Below are positions 1 through 6,049 of a stretch of 11,009 bases of DNA, one piece after another. The position numbers and the translations under genes are program-made. Numbering within the stretch: position 1 is the first letter of the stretch; each line of letters starts with the position of its first letter. The DNA comes from OMOG01 sp041485845 (GTDB taxonomy: Bacteria > Acidobacteriota > Terriglobia > Bryobacterales > Bryobacteraceae), in assembly GCA_041485845.1 (NCBI GenBank), contig JBGPKH010000273.1:1-11009 (forward strand), read 5' to 3'. The notes under the pieces were generated by a model. It ran no database searches and was not told where the DNA came from. It saw only the letters and a list, made by a program, of their open reading frames with translations.

Positions 1-38
1 CCCCAATCCCCAATCCCCAATCCCCAATCCCCAATCCC
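1..38. repeat. CCCCAAT heptamer tandem repeat
   Basis: Five perfect copies of CCCCAAT followed by CCC run from the first base of the window, so the array may extend further left. Read on the minus strand it is ATTGGGG repeated, with regularly spaced runs of four G that could form a G-quadruplex. It lies directly past the 3' end of rnpB. Heptamers of this kind are known from cyanobacterial short tandem repeats; here the role is unknown. Confidence 0.95.
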
Positions 39-45
39 TGCTTTT

Positions 46-404
46 CGCCGGCTGCCGGACTGTAAGCCGGTTTCTGTACCCTTGCGGGCGGCAGTCATTC
101 ATCTCGACCGGACATTGCTGTCCGGCTCTAGCGACCTACCCGGGAGTCGAGCGGGGCGGGCCGCCCCTCCTCCCCTATTTGGTCTTGCTCCACGTGGGGT
201 TTTCACTGCCGGCAGAATTACTCCTGCCGCGGTGCGCTCTTACCGCACCATTTCACCCTTACCCCGTTTCCGGGGCGGTATATTTTCTGTTGCACTTTCC
301 GTATCCGGAAGCACCCGGATCCCGGCCGTTAGCCGGCACGCTGCCCTGCGGAGACCGGACTTTCCTCTCCCCTTTTGAGGGAGCGACCACCCATCCGGCA
401 GCCT
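46..404 (-). ncRNA. rnpB: RNase P RNA, bacterial type A
   Basis: This is the catalytic RNA of ribonuclease P, which matures the 5' ends of tRNAs together with the small protein RnpA. On the minus strand the conserved P4-region element GAGGAAAGTCCGG lies at 355-367 and its partner ACAGAAA at 71-77. The phrases GGTAGGTCGCT and AAGGGTGAAA, typical of type A molecules, are also present. The ends are fixed by helix P1: bases 394-403 and 50-59 are perfect 10-base complements. A P18-like hairpin at 108-125 closes on a GNRA loop (GCAA). The total of about 360 nt is normal for this RNA. The exact 5' and 3' ends are estimates to within a few bases. No intrinsic terminator is visible before the left edge, where the heptamer array begins. 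Confidence 0.96.
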
Positions 405-410
405 ATGTCG

Positions 411-416
411 ATTATT
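411..416 (-). promoter_or_regulatory. putative -10 box of rnpB
   Basis: On the minus strand AATAAT ends about seven bases before the predicted 5' end of the RNase P RNA, which is the right distance for a -10 element. No convincing -35 hexamer is seen at 16-18 bases upstream, so this rests on position and partial consensus only. Confidence 0.45.
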
Positions 417-459
417 GTCTCAAGTTCAGACGACGTTGTGTACGGGGGAATACTCCTTC

Positions 460-465
460 AGGAGG
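460..465 (+). promoter_or_regulatory. strong Shine-Dalgarno site of small ORF
   Basis: AGGAGG lies nine bases before the ATG at 475. It is also one arm of a tiny hairpin, CTCCT (453-457) with AGGAG (460-464), but the two-base loop makes stable folding doubtful. Confidence 0.5.
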
Positions 466-474
466 ACTAAGCAC

Positions 475-615
475 ATGGAATTCTGGTGGATGAAGCGGAT
501 TTCCGTGTATCCTATTCTTGACTGTGCTTTTGGGCTCGCGTGGGGAGCCCGCGCCGGGAGATTCCGGCACGCTGGTGGAATCCGGAAAACGCGGCCCGAA
601 ATGAGCGGTGTTTGA
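475..615 (+). CDS. possible small protein, 46 aa, in the ompA-like gene's leader
   Basis: An ATG at 475 is preceded nine bases upstream by a perfect AGGAGG (460-465), the strongest Shine-Dalgarno sequence in this part of the window. The 46-residue product begins MEFWWMKRISVYPILDCAFG, a basic start followed by a hydrophobic stretch that could be a signal peptide or short membrane segment. The second half is basic and does not resemble a known family. From about 560 a neighbouring frame gives a more ordinary-looking tail (DSGTLVESGKRGPK, stop 602-604), so the gene could be frameshifted or the call could be spurious. It lies between rnpB (opposite strand) and the large exported protein, 61 bases upstream of that protein's start. 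I do not recognise it. Coding is plausible but unproven. Confidence 0.35.
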   Translation: MEFWWMKRISVYPILDCAFGLAWGARAGRFRHAGGIRKTRPEMSGV

Positions 616-676
616 GGGGTTCCAAAGAGTTTCAATTCTTGCACATGTGGATCAAGTTGAGGAGAGTCAGAAGACC

Positions 677-3409
677 ATGAAGAAACTAGCAGCGGTAGGC
701 GCGCTTGGGCTGATGGCGTCCTGTCTGTTCGGTCAGGGAATGAACACAGGCGGCCAGGTGAAGGACGATTGGGAAGAGATCAATTTTGAGTTCAATTCCT
801 CGATCATGTCGGACGGATATCCCAGCCTGCTGCGCCTGGCAGACATACTCGGCCAGCACAGAGACTATCGTGTGAAGGTAACGGGTCACACGGACTACGT
901 AGGCGGAGCCGCCTACAACGACAAGCTGGCGCTCAAACGCGCGGAAGCCGTGAAGGCTTTTCTGGTGAAGTACGGCGCTTCGCCCGACCAGATCACCACC
1001 GCCGGCGATGGCAAGCGCGCGCCGGAAGTCGACAACCGGACCAAAGAAGGCCGCTTCATGAACCGCCGCGTGATTCTGGCGGTGATGGACGGGCAGGGGA
1101 AGTTGATCAAGGAAGGCGGAACCAACGATGTGCTTCCCGCCCTTCTCCAGGAGTTCATGAAGAAGCAGGAGGAATGCTGCGCCCAGATTCTCAAGCGGCT
1201 CGACAAGCTGGATGACATTCTGGCCGCGCTGAAAAACCTCCAGGGCGAAAACGCCAAGCTCGCGGGCGACCTCAACCAACTGCGCAACGAGCACAATATG
1301 CTGCGCGACCAGGTGGCCGGTTTGCCCAAGCCGCTTTCCGAACAGCAGACCACCACGATTGCCAACAACGCCGCCAATGGCGCTCTCGAAGAAGCCCAGC
1401 GGCGGAACAAGAAATTCACCCTGCTCGGTCTCAATATCGGTCCCACGTTTGGACCGTCGCGCTCGGGCTACTTCACGGTCAGCGGACGCGGCCAGTTCTT
1501 CTCGCCGTTCGGCGGAACCGGCATGAGCGCCGTCCAAGCCCAGGGCGAGTACATGTACTACCCGGGCCGCCAGGAAGGCCAGTTCGACGCCGGTCTCATC
1601 CACCGCTGGGGCAATGTGCAGGCCGGCGGCTTCGCCAGCTTCAAATGGCTCGACTTCAAGCAGTACCAGAGCGGCGGATCACTCGGCCAGGGCGCCTTCA
1701 TGCTGGACTATGTTTTCGGCAGCGGGCGCATCGGCGCGTTCTTCACCAGGGGATTCAAGAATTACGCGGTCCTGAACAGCGTCACGCTGGCGCCGGGCGC
1801 CTACCTGCAGACTTTCGCGCGGGTGGTGAACCAGCAAGGCGTGAACTTCCTGTTCGGCGCCTGGGGCGACGCCTACTTCCAGGGCGACCTGGCTTACCTC
1901 AAGATGCACGAAGGCAAACGCGATGCCCGTCCGGGCGCCAACCTCAAACTGGTGCAGCCCCTCACGGAGCACGTCGCCTTCACCGCGGAAGGCAGCTACA
2001 ACGAGACGCTCACCAGCAGCCCGGGCAGCGGGCGACTTGTGATCGGCCTCGAGGTCGGCAACTACATCCATCCGAAGGAATACGGCAAGGTCACCACGCC
2101 GGTGCCCATGGATGTTCCGCGCGTCCGGTACGAATTCGGCACGCGGCGCGTCGGCGCCAGCCCGCCTATTGCGGATGCCGGTCCGAACCAGCTCGGCGTC
2201 CCGGCCGGAACGATTACTCTGAACGGCTCGGGTTCGTACGATCCGCTCGGCCTGCCGCTGACGTATAGCTGGGTCCAGATTTCCGGCCCGACCGTCACGC
2301 TGTCCAACGCCAATACTCCGGTCGCCAGCTTCACCGCGGCTGCGGGACAGACCTACAGCTTCCGGCTGACGGTGAAGAACACCGACAATCTGCAAGCCTC
2401 CGCTAGCACCACGGTATCGACCGCCACGCCGTCGCAGACTCGCATCCTGCAGTTCACCGCGCTGCCGGCCGCCATCCAGTCCGGCCAAGCTTCCACTCTC
2501 ACCTGGGTAGTGGAGAACGCCACCTCGGTGAGCATCAGTCCGACTCCGGGCAACGTCGATGCGCGCTCCGGTTCCGTCTCGGTGACTCCCACCGCGACCA
2601 CCACGTACACCCTGACCGCCACCGGTCCGGGCGGCACGGTGAATGCGACCCAGACCGTGACCGTCGGTCCGGTGCCTCCGGGCAACCCGCAGATCATCCG
2701 CTTCGAAGCCAACCCGGTCAGCATCGCTCCCGGACAGTCTTCGACCTTGAGTTGGACCACCACCGGCGCCACCACAGTAACCATCAGCGGCGTCGGCAGC
2801 GTGACTCCCAACGGCAGCACTACGGTGACGCCGGCTCAGACCACCACCTACACGTTGACGGCAACCAGTTCCGATGGCCGCTCCGTGACCGCTCCGGTCA
2901 CTGTGATCGTGGCCCCCGCGAACATTCCGCAAATCCTCACGTTCGTGGCCAACCCGCAGACCATCGATCCCGGCCAGACTTCGCAGTTGTGCTGGCAGGT
3001 CAGCGGCGCCACCGCCATCCAGATCGATCCTGGCGTGGGCAGCAATCTCAATGCCAACGATTGCGCCGTCGTCCGGCCGAGCACCACCACCACCTACACG
3101 CTGACCGCCACCAACGCCCAGGGCACCATCAAGGCGAACGTGACGGTGAGCGTCGGTGCCGTGAAGGTTACCTCGTTCACGGCTAACCCCGTGACCACGA
3201 CCGCGTCGGGCGATCCGTCGATCCTGTCGTGGACCACCGAGAACGCCACGTCGGTTGTGCTGATCGGCGCCGAAATCGGGCCGCAGAGCAATCTGCCGGT
3301 GAACGGAAGCTTCACCGTCCACCCGATCACCAACTCCACCTACACGTTGACCGCCTACGGACCTGGAGGCCAGACCGTAAGCGTCACCATCGGCGTGTTC
3401 GTCCGGTAA
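677..3409 (+). CDS. exported OmpA-domain protein with coiled coil, barrel-like region, PKD and Ig-like repeats
   Basis: This large envelope protein (910 aa) probably anchors to peptidoglycan and the outer membrane. The start at 677 (MKKLAAVGALGLMASCLFGQ) is chosen because it gives a clear signal peptide with GAGGAG at 659-664; the frame also opens at 608 but would place 23 odd residues before it. The Cys at 16 sits in a poor lipobox (MASC), so ordinary cleavage near FGQ is as likely. Residues about 35-138 form an OmpA-C domain with GHTD (D73) and LKRAEAV (R88), spaced 15 apart like the peptidoglycan-binding Asp/Arg pair. Residues 155-215 are a heptad-rich coiled coil. Residues about 247-490 alternate aromatic and small residues like a beta barrel. 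Residues 496-583 form a PKD-like domain, followed by four Ig-like repeats to the end. Having the OmpA domain first is unusual. The gene is monocistronic in appearance and followed by a terminator. The exact function is unknown. Confidence 0.9.
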   Translation: MKKLAAVGALGLMASCLFGQGMNTGGQVKDDWEEINFEFNSSIMSDGYPSLLRLADILGQHRDYRVKVTGHTDYVGGAAYNDKLALKRAEAVKAFLVKYGASPDQITTAGDGKRAPEVDNRTKEGRFMNRRVILAVMDGQGKLIKEGGTNDVLPALLQEFMKKQEECCAQILKRLDKLDDILAALKNLQGENAKLAGDLNQLRNEHNMLRDQVAGLPKPLSEQQTTTIANNAANGALEEAQRRNKKFTLLGLNIGPTFGPSRSGYFTVSGRGQFFSPFGGTGMSAVQAQGEYMYYPGRQEGQFDAGLIHRWGNVQAGGFASFKWLDFKQYQSGGSLGQGAFMLDYVFGSGRIGAFFTRGFKNYAVLNSVTLAPGAYLQTFARVVNQQGVNFLFGAWGDAYFQGDLAYLKMHEGKRDARPGANLKLVQPLTEHVAFTAEGSYNETLTSSPGSGRLVIGLEVGNYIHPKEYGKVTTPVPMDVPRVRYEFGTRRVGASPPIADAGPNQLGVPAGTITLNGSGSYDPLGLPLTYSWVQISGPTVTLSNANTPVASFTAAAGQTYSFRLTVKNTDNLQASASTTVSTATPSQTRILQFTALPAAIQSGQASTLTWVVENATSVSISPTPGNVDARSGSVSVTPTATTTYTLTATGPGGTVNATQTVTVGPVPPGNPQIIRFEANPVSIAPGQSSTLSWTTTGATTVTISGVGSVTPNGSTTVTPAQTTTYTLTATSSDGRSVTAPVTVIVAPANIPQILTFVANPQTIDPGQTSQLCWQVSGATAIQIDPGVGSNLNANDCAVVRPSTTTTYTLTATNAQGTIKANVTVSVGAVKVTSFTANPVTTTASGDPSILSWTTENATSVVLIGAEIGPQSNLPVNGSFTVHPITNSTYTLTAYGPGGQTVSVTIGVFVR
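2441..3406 (+). repeat. four tandem Ig-like repeats encoded in the OmpA-domain gene
   Basis: Four units begin at about 2441, 2693, 2933 and 3167 (periods about 252, 240 and 234 bases). Each starts with a hydrophobic strand followed by ANP or ALP, continues with a strand carrying SxLxW or SxLCW, and ends with a conserved TYTLTA strand followed by a Thr/Val-rich strand. The DNA around TYTLTA is nearly identical between units, pointing to duplication within the gene. Unit 3 has two cysteines (QLCW and NDCAV) that the others lack, so it may carry a disulphide. Such modules commonly serve as surface stalks or binding domains. Confidence 0.85.
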
Positions 3410-3420
3410 TCGGACCCAAC

Positions 3421-3454
3421 CTGCGCTTTGCGCAGCGACCTGCGCCTTGCGCAG
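3421..3454. repeat. two tandem short palindromes before the terminator
   Basis: CTGCGCTTTGCGCAG (3421-3435) and CTGCGCCTTGCGCAG (3440-3454) are near-identical 6-base-stem palindromes separated by four bases, just past the stop at 3409. They could form two small RNA hairpins ahead of the terminator, or be a remnant of a small dispersed palindrome. Confidence 0.7.
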
Positions 3455-3470
3455 CAGTAGAGCAGTCGCA

Positions 3471-3502
3471 GCCGGGCGGTCGAGAGCCGCCCGGCTTTTT
3501 TT
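3471..3502 (+). terminator. intrinsic terminator of the OmpA-domain gene
   Basis: A perfect nine-base stem GCCGGGCGG (3471-3479) and CCGCCCGGC (3487-3495) with a seven-base loop is followed by seven T (3496-3502). It serves the plus strand. It touches the stop codon of the convergent amidohydrolase at 3502-3504, for which the stem lacks a following T run. Confidence 0.92.
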
Positions 3503-4758
3503 CAGTGGATCGTCCGGTCCCAATCCCGGTTCGAAGCCGCAGGCCGGCCGCCCACATCGCCTTCCTTATAGATGAACTGGCCGCGCTTCATTGTCATGTG
3601 AACCAGGTTCATGCCGAAATGATGCGCGATGTCGCCGTAATCGGAGAGATTCAGGATCACCAGGTCGGCCGACTTCCCCAATTCCAGCGACCCCACGCGA
3701 TCGGCGCAGTTCAGGGCATGCGCTCCGTTGATGGTGGCGGCGGAAATGGCTTCCGCGGGAGTCATCTCCATGCGCATGCACGCCAGCGCCACCACGGTTT
3801 GCATGTTCAAGGTCGGAGTGTGGTGCGGATTGAAGTTCGTCGCCAGCGCCACCGCCGCGCCCGCATCGATGAGCTCGCGGCCGGGTGCGTGCCGGCCGCC
3901 CCCGCAGAACGAGGCGTACGGCAACAGCGTGGCCATGGTCTGCGATCCCCCGAGAAGCGCCGCATCCGCGGCTGTGGCATGTTCGAGATGGTCGATACTG
4001 GCCGCCGAATGCCGGATCGCAAGCGAGATTGCCCCCGCCGGAGTGCGATGGTCGGCGTGGATCTTGCACCGGAAGCCGAGAGCCCCGGCAGCCTCGCAAT
4101 AACGCGAAAAAAGTTCCTGGCGGTGGGGGTCCGCTTCCCAGGCCAGATCGGCGAATTGAGCGAAACGGCGCCGGCGAATCTTGGGAAGGAGCTCGCGCAG
4201 CGCCGAGTCCGCGGCGGTTGCGATGGCGGATTCACTCGTCACATCGGGCGCGGGCAGACGGAAGAGGAAGGTCGGCACGATTTCGAGCGGATGGCTCTTC
4301 AAGGCCGCCAGCACGCGAAAGAGCTTGGTCTCGCAACGCGCATCCAGACCGCAGCCGGTCTTGGCCTCCACCGTGGTAGTGCCGTGCCGCGCCATGGCTT
4401 CGAGATAGGTCTGCGCGCGCCCCTGGAGCCGCTGGCAAGTGCCCGTACGCACTGCCCGCAAGTCCGCCTCGTCATCGCGCAAGCCCAGCCCCGGCGGCGG
4501 AAATACCAGGTGCGTGTGGCTATCCACGAAGCCCGGCATTACCACCCTTCCCGTGGCGTTTATCTCGACCGCGCCCCTCGTGGCAGACAGGTTTTCGACA
4601 CGTCGGGTTGGACCGACCTCCTCGATGATCCCGTTTCGAATCAATAACGAGCCATCCGAGATAACACCCAGATCTCGTAGCTCAGGCCCTCGGCGGGGTC
4701 CTTTGGCGCCGCGCATGGTAACCAGTTGACGCGCACTGCGGATTAGAATGTAGCTCAT
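3502..4758 (-). CDS. HutI-like amidohydrolase (imidazolonepropionase-related) with altered active site
   Basis: This 418-aa protein is a metal-dependent hydrolase of the amidohydrolase superfamily, closest in pattern to imidazolonepropionase (histidine degradation). It follows HutI from end to end: PGFVDSHTH (H81, H83), GTTTVEAKTG (126-135), KIHAD (H234), DHLE (H257), VALATNFNP (303-311), MTPAEA and the C-terminal GKSADLVI. Compared with Bacillus subtilis HutI from memory, the metal ligand Asp is Asn308, the catalytic Glu after HAD is His237, the KSGYG Tyr is Cys136 and the GAH His is Arg167. The loop with GGGI that normally follows HTH is shortened. The name HutI is therefore not safe: it may act on another cyclic amide or have lost activity. 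The start at 4758 matches the family N-terminus and has GGGGGAAGG just upstream. It stands alone, with no hutH or hutU beside it, convergent to the OmpA-domain gene and divergent from the pseudouridine synthase. Confidence 0.88.
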   Translation of the reverse strand: MSYILIRSARQLVTMRGAKGPRRGPELRDLGVISDGSLLIRNGIIEEVGPTRRVENLSATRGAVEINATGRVVMPGFVDSHTHLVFPPPGLGLRDDEADLRAVRTGTCQRLQGRAQTYLEAMARHGTTTVEAKTGCGLDARCETKLFRVLAALKSHPLEIVPTFLFRLPAPDVTSESAIATAADSALRELLPKIRRRRFAQFADLAWEADPHRQELFSRYCEAAGALGFRCKIHADHRTPAGAISLAIRHSAASIDHLEHATAADAALLGGSQTMATLLPYASFCGGGRHAPGRELIDAGAAVALATNFNPHHTPTLNMQTVVALACMRMEMTPAEAISAATINGAHALNCADRVGSLELGKSADLVILNLSDYGDIAHHFGMNLVHMTMKRGQFIYKEGDVGGRPAASNRDWDRTIH

Positions 4759-4818
4759 AGCCTTCCCCCAACGGCTAACTGTAACATGAGATCTAGTACT
4801 TTCTACTCAAAATGGCAT

Positions 4819-5634
4819 ATGACGAAAACACCGAGTACTCCCGGCAATAGACCGCTAAAGACTTTAGAACGAGTATTTTCCAAGGCTGGATTGGGCTCCC
4901 GTACGGACGCCCGGGACTGGATAAAAAAAGGTCGAGTTCGCGTGAATAGAAAAATCGTGCTCAACCACGACCACTGGGTAGACCTCGAAAAGGACCGGGT
5001 TACGCTCGATGGCAAGGCCCTCCGATCGGCTGCTAAGTCATACATTCTGCTGTACAAACCCAAGGGTTACCTGACCACCTGGCGAGACCCGGAAGGACGC
5101 CCGACGGTTTACGCCCTGATGTCCGATGCGGGAACGTGGTTATCGCCCGTGGGACGCCTGGACCTGGACACCAGCGGCCTGCTCCTGATGACCAACGACA
5201 CGGACTTCGCCGAGCGCGTCATGAACCCCGATCGCAAGGTGCCGAAGACCTATCAACTGAAGGCCTCGACGCTGCTGACCGGCGAGCAGATCGAGGCGTT
5301 GCGCCAGGGTGTCCAACTATCCGATGGCCCGGCGCGGCCCGCTCTGGTGAAGCGCCTGCGCGACAGCGGCAAGTACACGCATCTCGAAATGACCATCACC
5401 GAGGGCCGCAATCGCCAGGTGCGGCGCATGCTCGAAGCCGTCGGCAGCAAGGTGCTGAAGCTGGTGCGCGTAGCCATCGGGCCGGTGCGTATCGGAGACC
5501 TGCCCATCGGCAAATGGCGCAACTTGACCGGCAAGGAGGTCAACTCCATCGCGCCGCGCCCGCCTTCTCGCGCGCCGGCTCCGGGATCGCGGCCCCATCC
5601 GCGCGCGGATCGGAAGCGGCACAATTCGTCTTAG
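4819..5634 (+). CDS. RsuA/RluB-family 16S/23S rRNA pseudouridine synthase
   Basis: The enzyme isomerises uridine to pseudouridine in ribosomal RNA. Counting from the ATG at 4819 (271 aa), an S4 RNA-binding domain comes first (LERVFSKAGLGSRTDARDWI, then RVRVN), followed by the catalytic domain with the hallmark GRLDLDTSGLLLMTND, whose Asp in RLDLDTSG is the invariant catalytic residue, then KTYQL and EGRNRQVRRML. The basic, proline-rich C-terminal tail is common in RluB-type members. Whether it is RluB (23S), RluE/F-like or RsuA (16S) cannot be decided from this alone; RluB is my preference. The frame also has an ATG at 4786 giving 282 aa; neither start has a clear Shine-Dalgarno sequence. I chose 4819 because the family usually begins shortly before the S4 domain. 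The gap to the divergent amidohydrolase is 27 or 60 bases, so their promoters must overlap or lie within coding sequence. Confidence 0.93.
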   Translation: MTKTPSTPGNRPLKTLERVFSKAGLGSRTDARDWIKKGRVRVNRKIVLNHDHWVDLEKDRVTLDGKALRSAAKSYILLYKPKGYLTTWRDPEGRPTVYALMSDAGTWLSPVGRLDLDTSGLLLMTNDTDFAERVMNPDRKVPKTYQLKASTLLTGEQIEALRQGVQLSDGPARPALVKRLRDSGKYTHLEMTITEGRNRQVRRMLEAVGSKVLKLVRVAIGPVRIGDLPIGKWRNLTGKEVNSIAPRPPSRAPAPGSRPHPRADRKRHNSS

Positions 5635-5648
5635 TCTTCGAATTGTGC
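5619..5648. repeat. 10-base perfect inverted repeat across the pseudouridine synthase stop
   Basis: GCACAATTCG (5619-5628) and CGAATTGTGC (5639-5648) are perfect complements around a ten-base loop that contains the TAG stop (5632-5634). No T run follows on either strand, so it is not a standard intrinsic terminator. It may be a mRNA 3'-end hairpin or a protein-binding or insertion scar. Confidence 0.8.
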
Positions 5649-5809
5649 AAGATCGCCTGACCGCGCCCCATCGCTTCCATGTATTCCTGGCGCACGGTCA
5701 TCACGTGCCCCGTGGCCTCCAGCTTCGCCGGCAGGCGCGCTTCGATCGACACCTCGCACCCCGGAGCATTGTTCTTGGCAAACCGCGGAAACTCCAGCGC
5801 GCCCTGCAA
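5639..5809 (-). pseudogene. possible coding remnant, unrecognised
   Basis: On the minus strand an open frame reads ALEFPRFAKNNAPGC, then EVSIEARLPAKLEATGHVMT and VRQEYMEAMGRGQAILHNS. Third codon positions are strongly G/C and the amino-acid mix is ordinary, unlike most antisense shadows in this window. There is no ATG or Shine-Dalgarno sequence; the only start within it is a TTG at 5809, and the frame runs on past 5639 into the 3' end of the pseudouridine synthase gene, stopping at 5540. I do not recognise a family. It may be the C-terminal remnant of a lost gene or a chance frame. Confidence 0.28.
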
Positions 5810-5863
5810 ATTTGCGGTTGCGCGAGCGGTTGTTTGGCTGAAGAACGCCCAAGATCCAGTGGG

Positions 5864-5965
5864 AACGCGTTCGCGGGGACGGAGTTCGCGTTGGCGGCAT
5901 ATCGGCAGGAGGTGGAGGAGCGGTTTCGGTTTCGTGCGTATTGGAATTGCATGTTGGTGGTGTGA
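5864..5965 (+). pseudogene. possible C-terminal coding remnant, unrecognised
   Basis: In the plus frame ending at the TGA 5963-5965 the translation reads NAFAGTEFALAAYRQEVEER followed by FRFRAYWNCMLVV. Third positions are almost all G or T and the sequence looks protein-like only from about 5864, with poor codon use before it and no start codon with a Shine-Dalgarno sequence. It abuts the opposite-strand remnant that ends near 5866. The rest of 5635-6049 holds the inverted repeat at its left end and a TATAAT box at its right end; nothing else is visible. Confidence 0.22.
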
Positions 5966-6024
5966 GCAGGGGCGTCCAGACGAAATTCAGACCAAACCCC
6001 TATCAGGACCAGATTGTCCGAAGT

Positions 6025-6030
6025 TATAAT
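6025..6030 (+). promoter_or_regulatory. putative -10 box of the two-component operon
   Basis: A perfect TATAAT stands 20 bases before the GTG start of the kinase. No good -35 hexamer lies at 16-18 bases upstream and there is no TG extension, so an activator, or another sigma specificity, may be needed. The implied leader is only about 13 bases. Confidence 0.5.
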
Positions 6031-6049
6031 AATCCCCGGGGGATAAGGT

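Noticed and set aside
1..38. CRISPR array
   Set aside because: The repeats are seven-base units in direct contact without spacers.
82..493. Open frames over the first 500 bases on the plus strand
   Set aside because: The DNA is the complement of the RNase P RNA gene, whose conserved elements and P1 pairing are explicit.
1679..3523. Long minus-strand open frame (614 codons) opposite the OmpA-domain gene
   Set aside because: Composition is Arg/Gly/Asp-rich and repetitive, mirrors the Ig-repeat DNA, and the plus strand has clear domains and a signal peptide; this is an antisense shadow of high-GC coding DNA.
3229..4647. Plus-strand open frame (472 codons) across the terminator and amidohydrolase
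   Set aside because: It would read through a strong terminator hairpin and is antisense to a protein with full family signatures; composition is His/Arg-rich.
4726..4749. TTGACG and TAGAAT as a promoter for the pseudouridine synthase
   Set aside because: The spacer is only 12 bases, too short for a sigma-70-type promoter.
4812..4850. Twelve-codon frame MAYDENTEYSRQ at the start of the pseudouridine synthase gene
   Set aside because: No ribosome binding site and very short; overlaps the better-supported frame.
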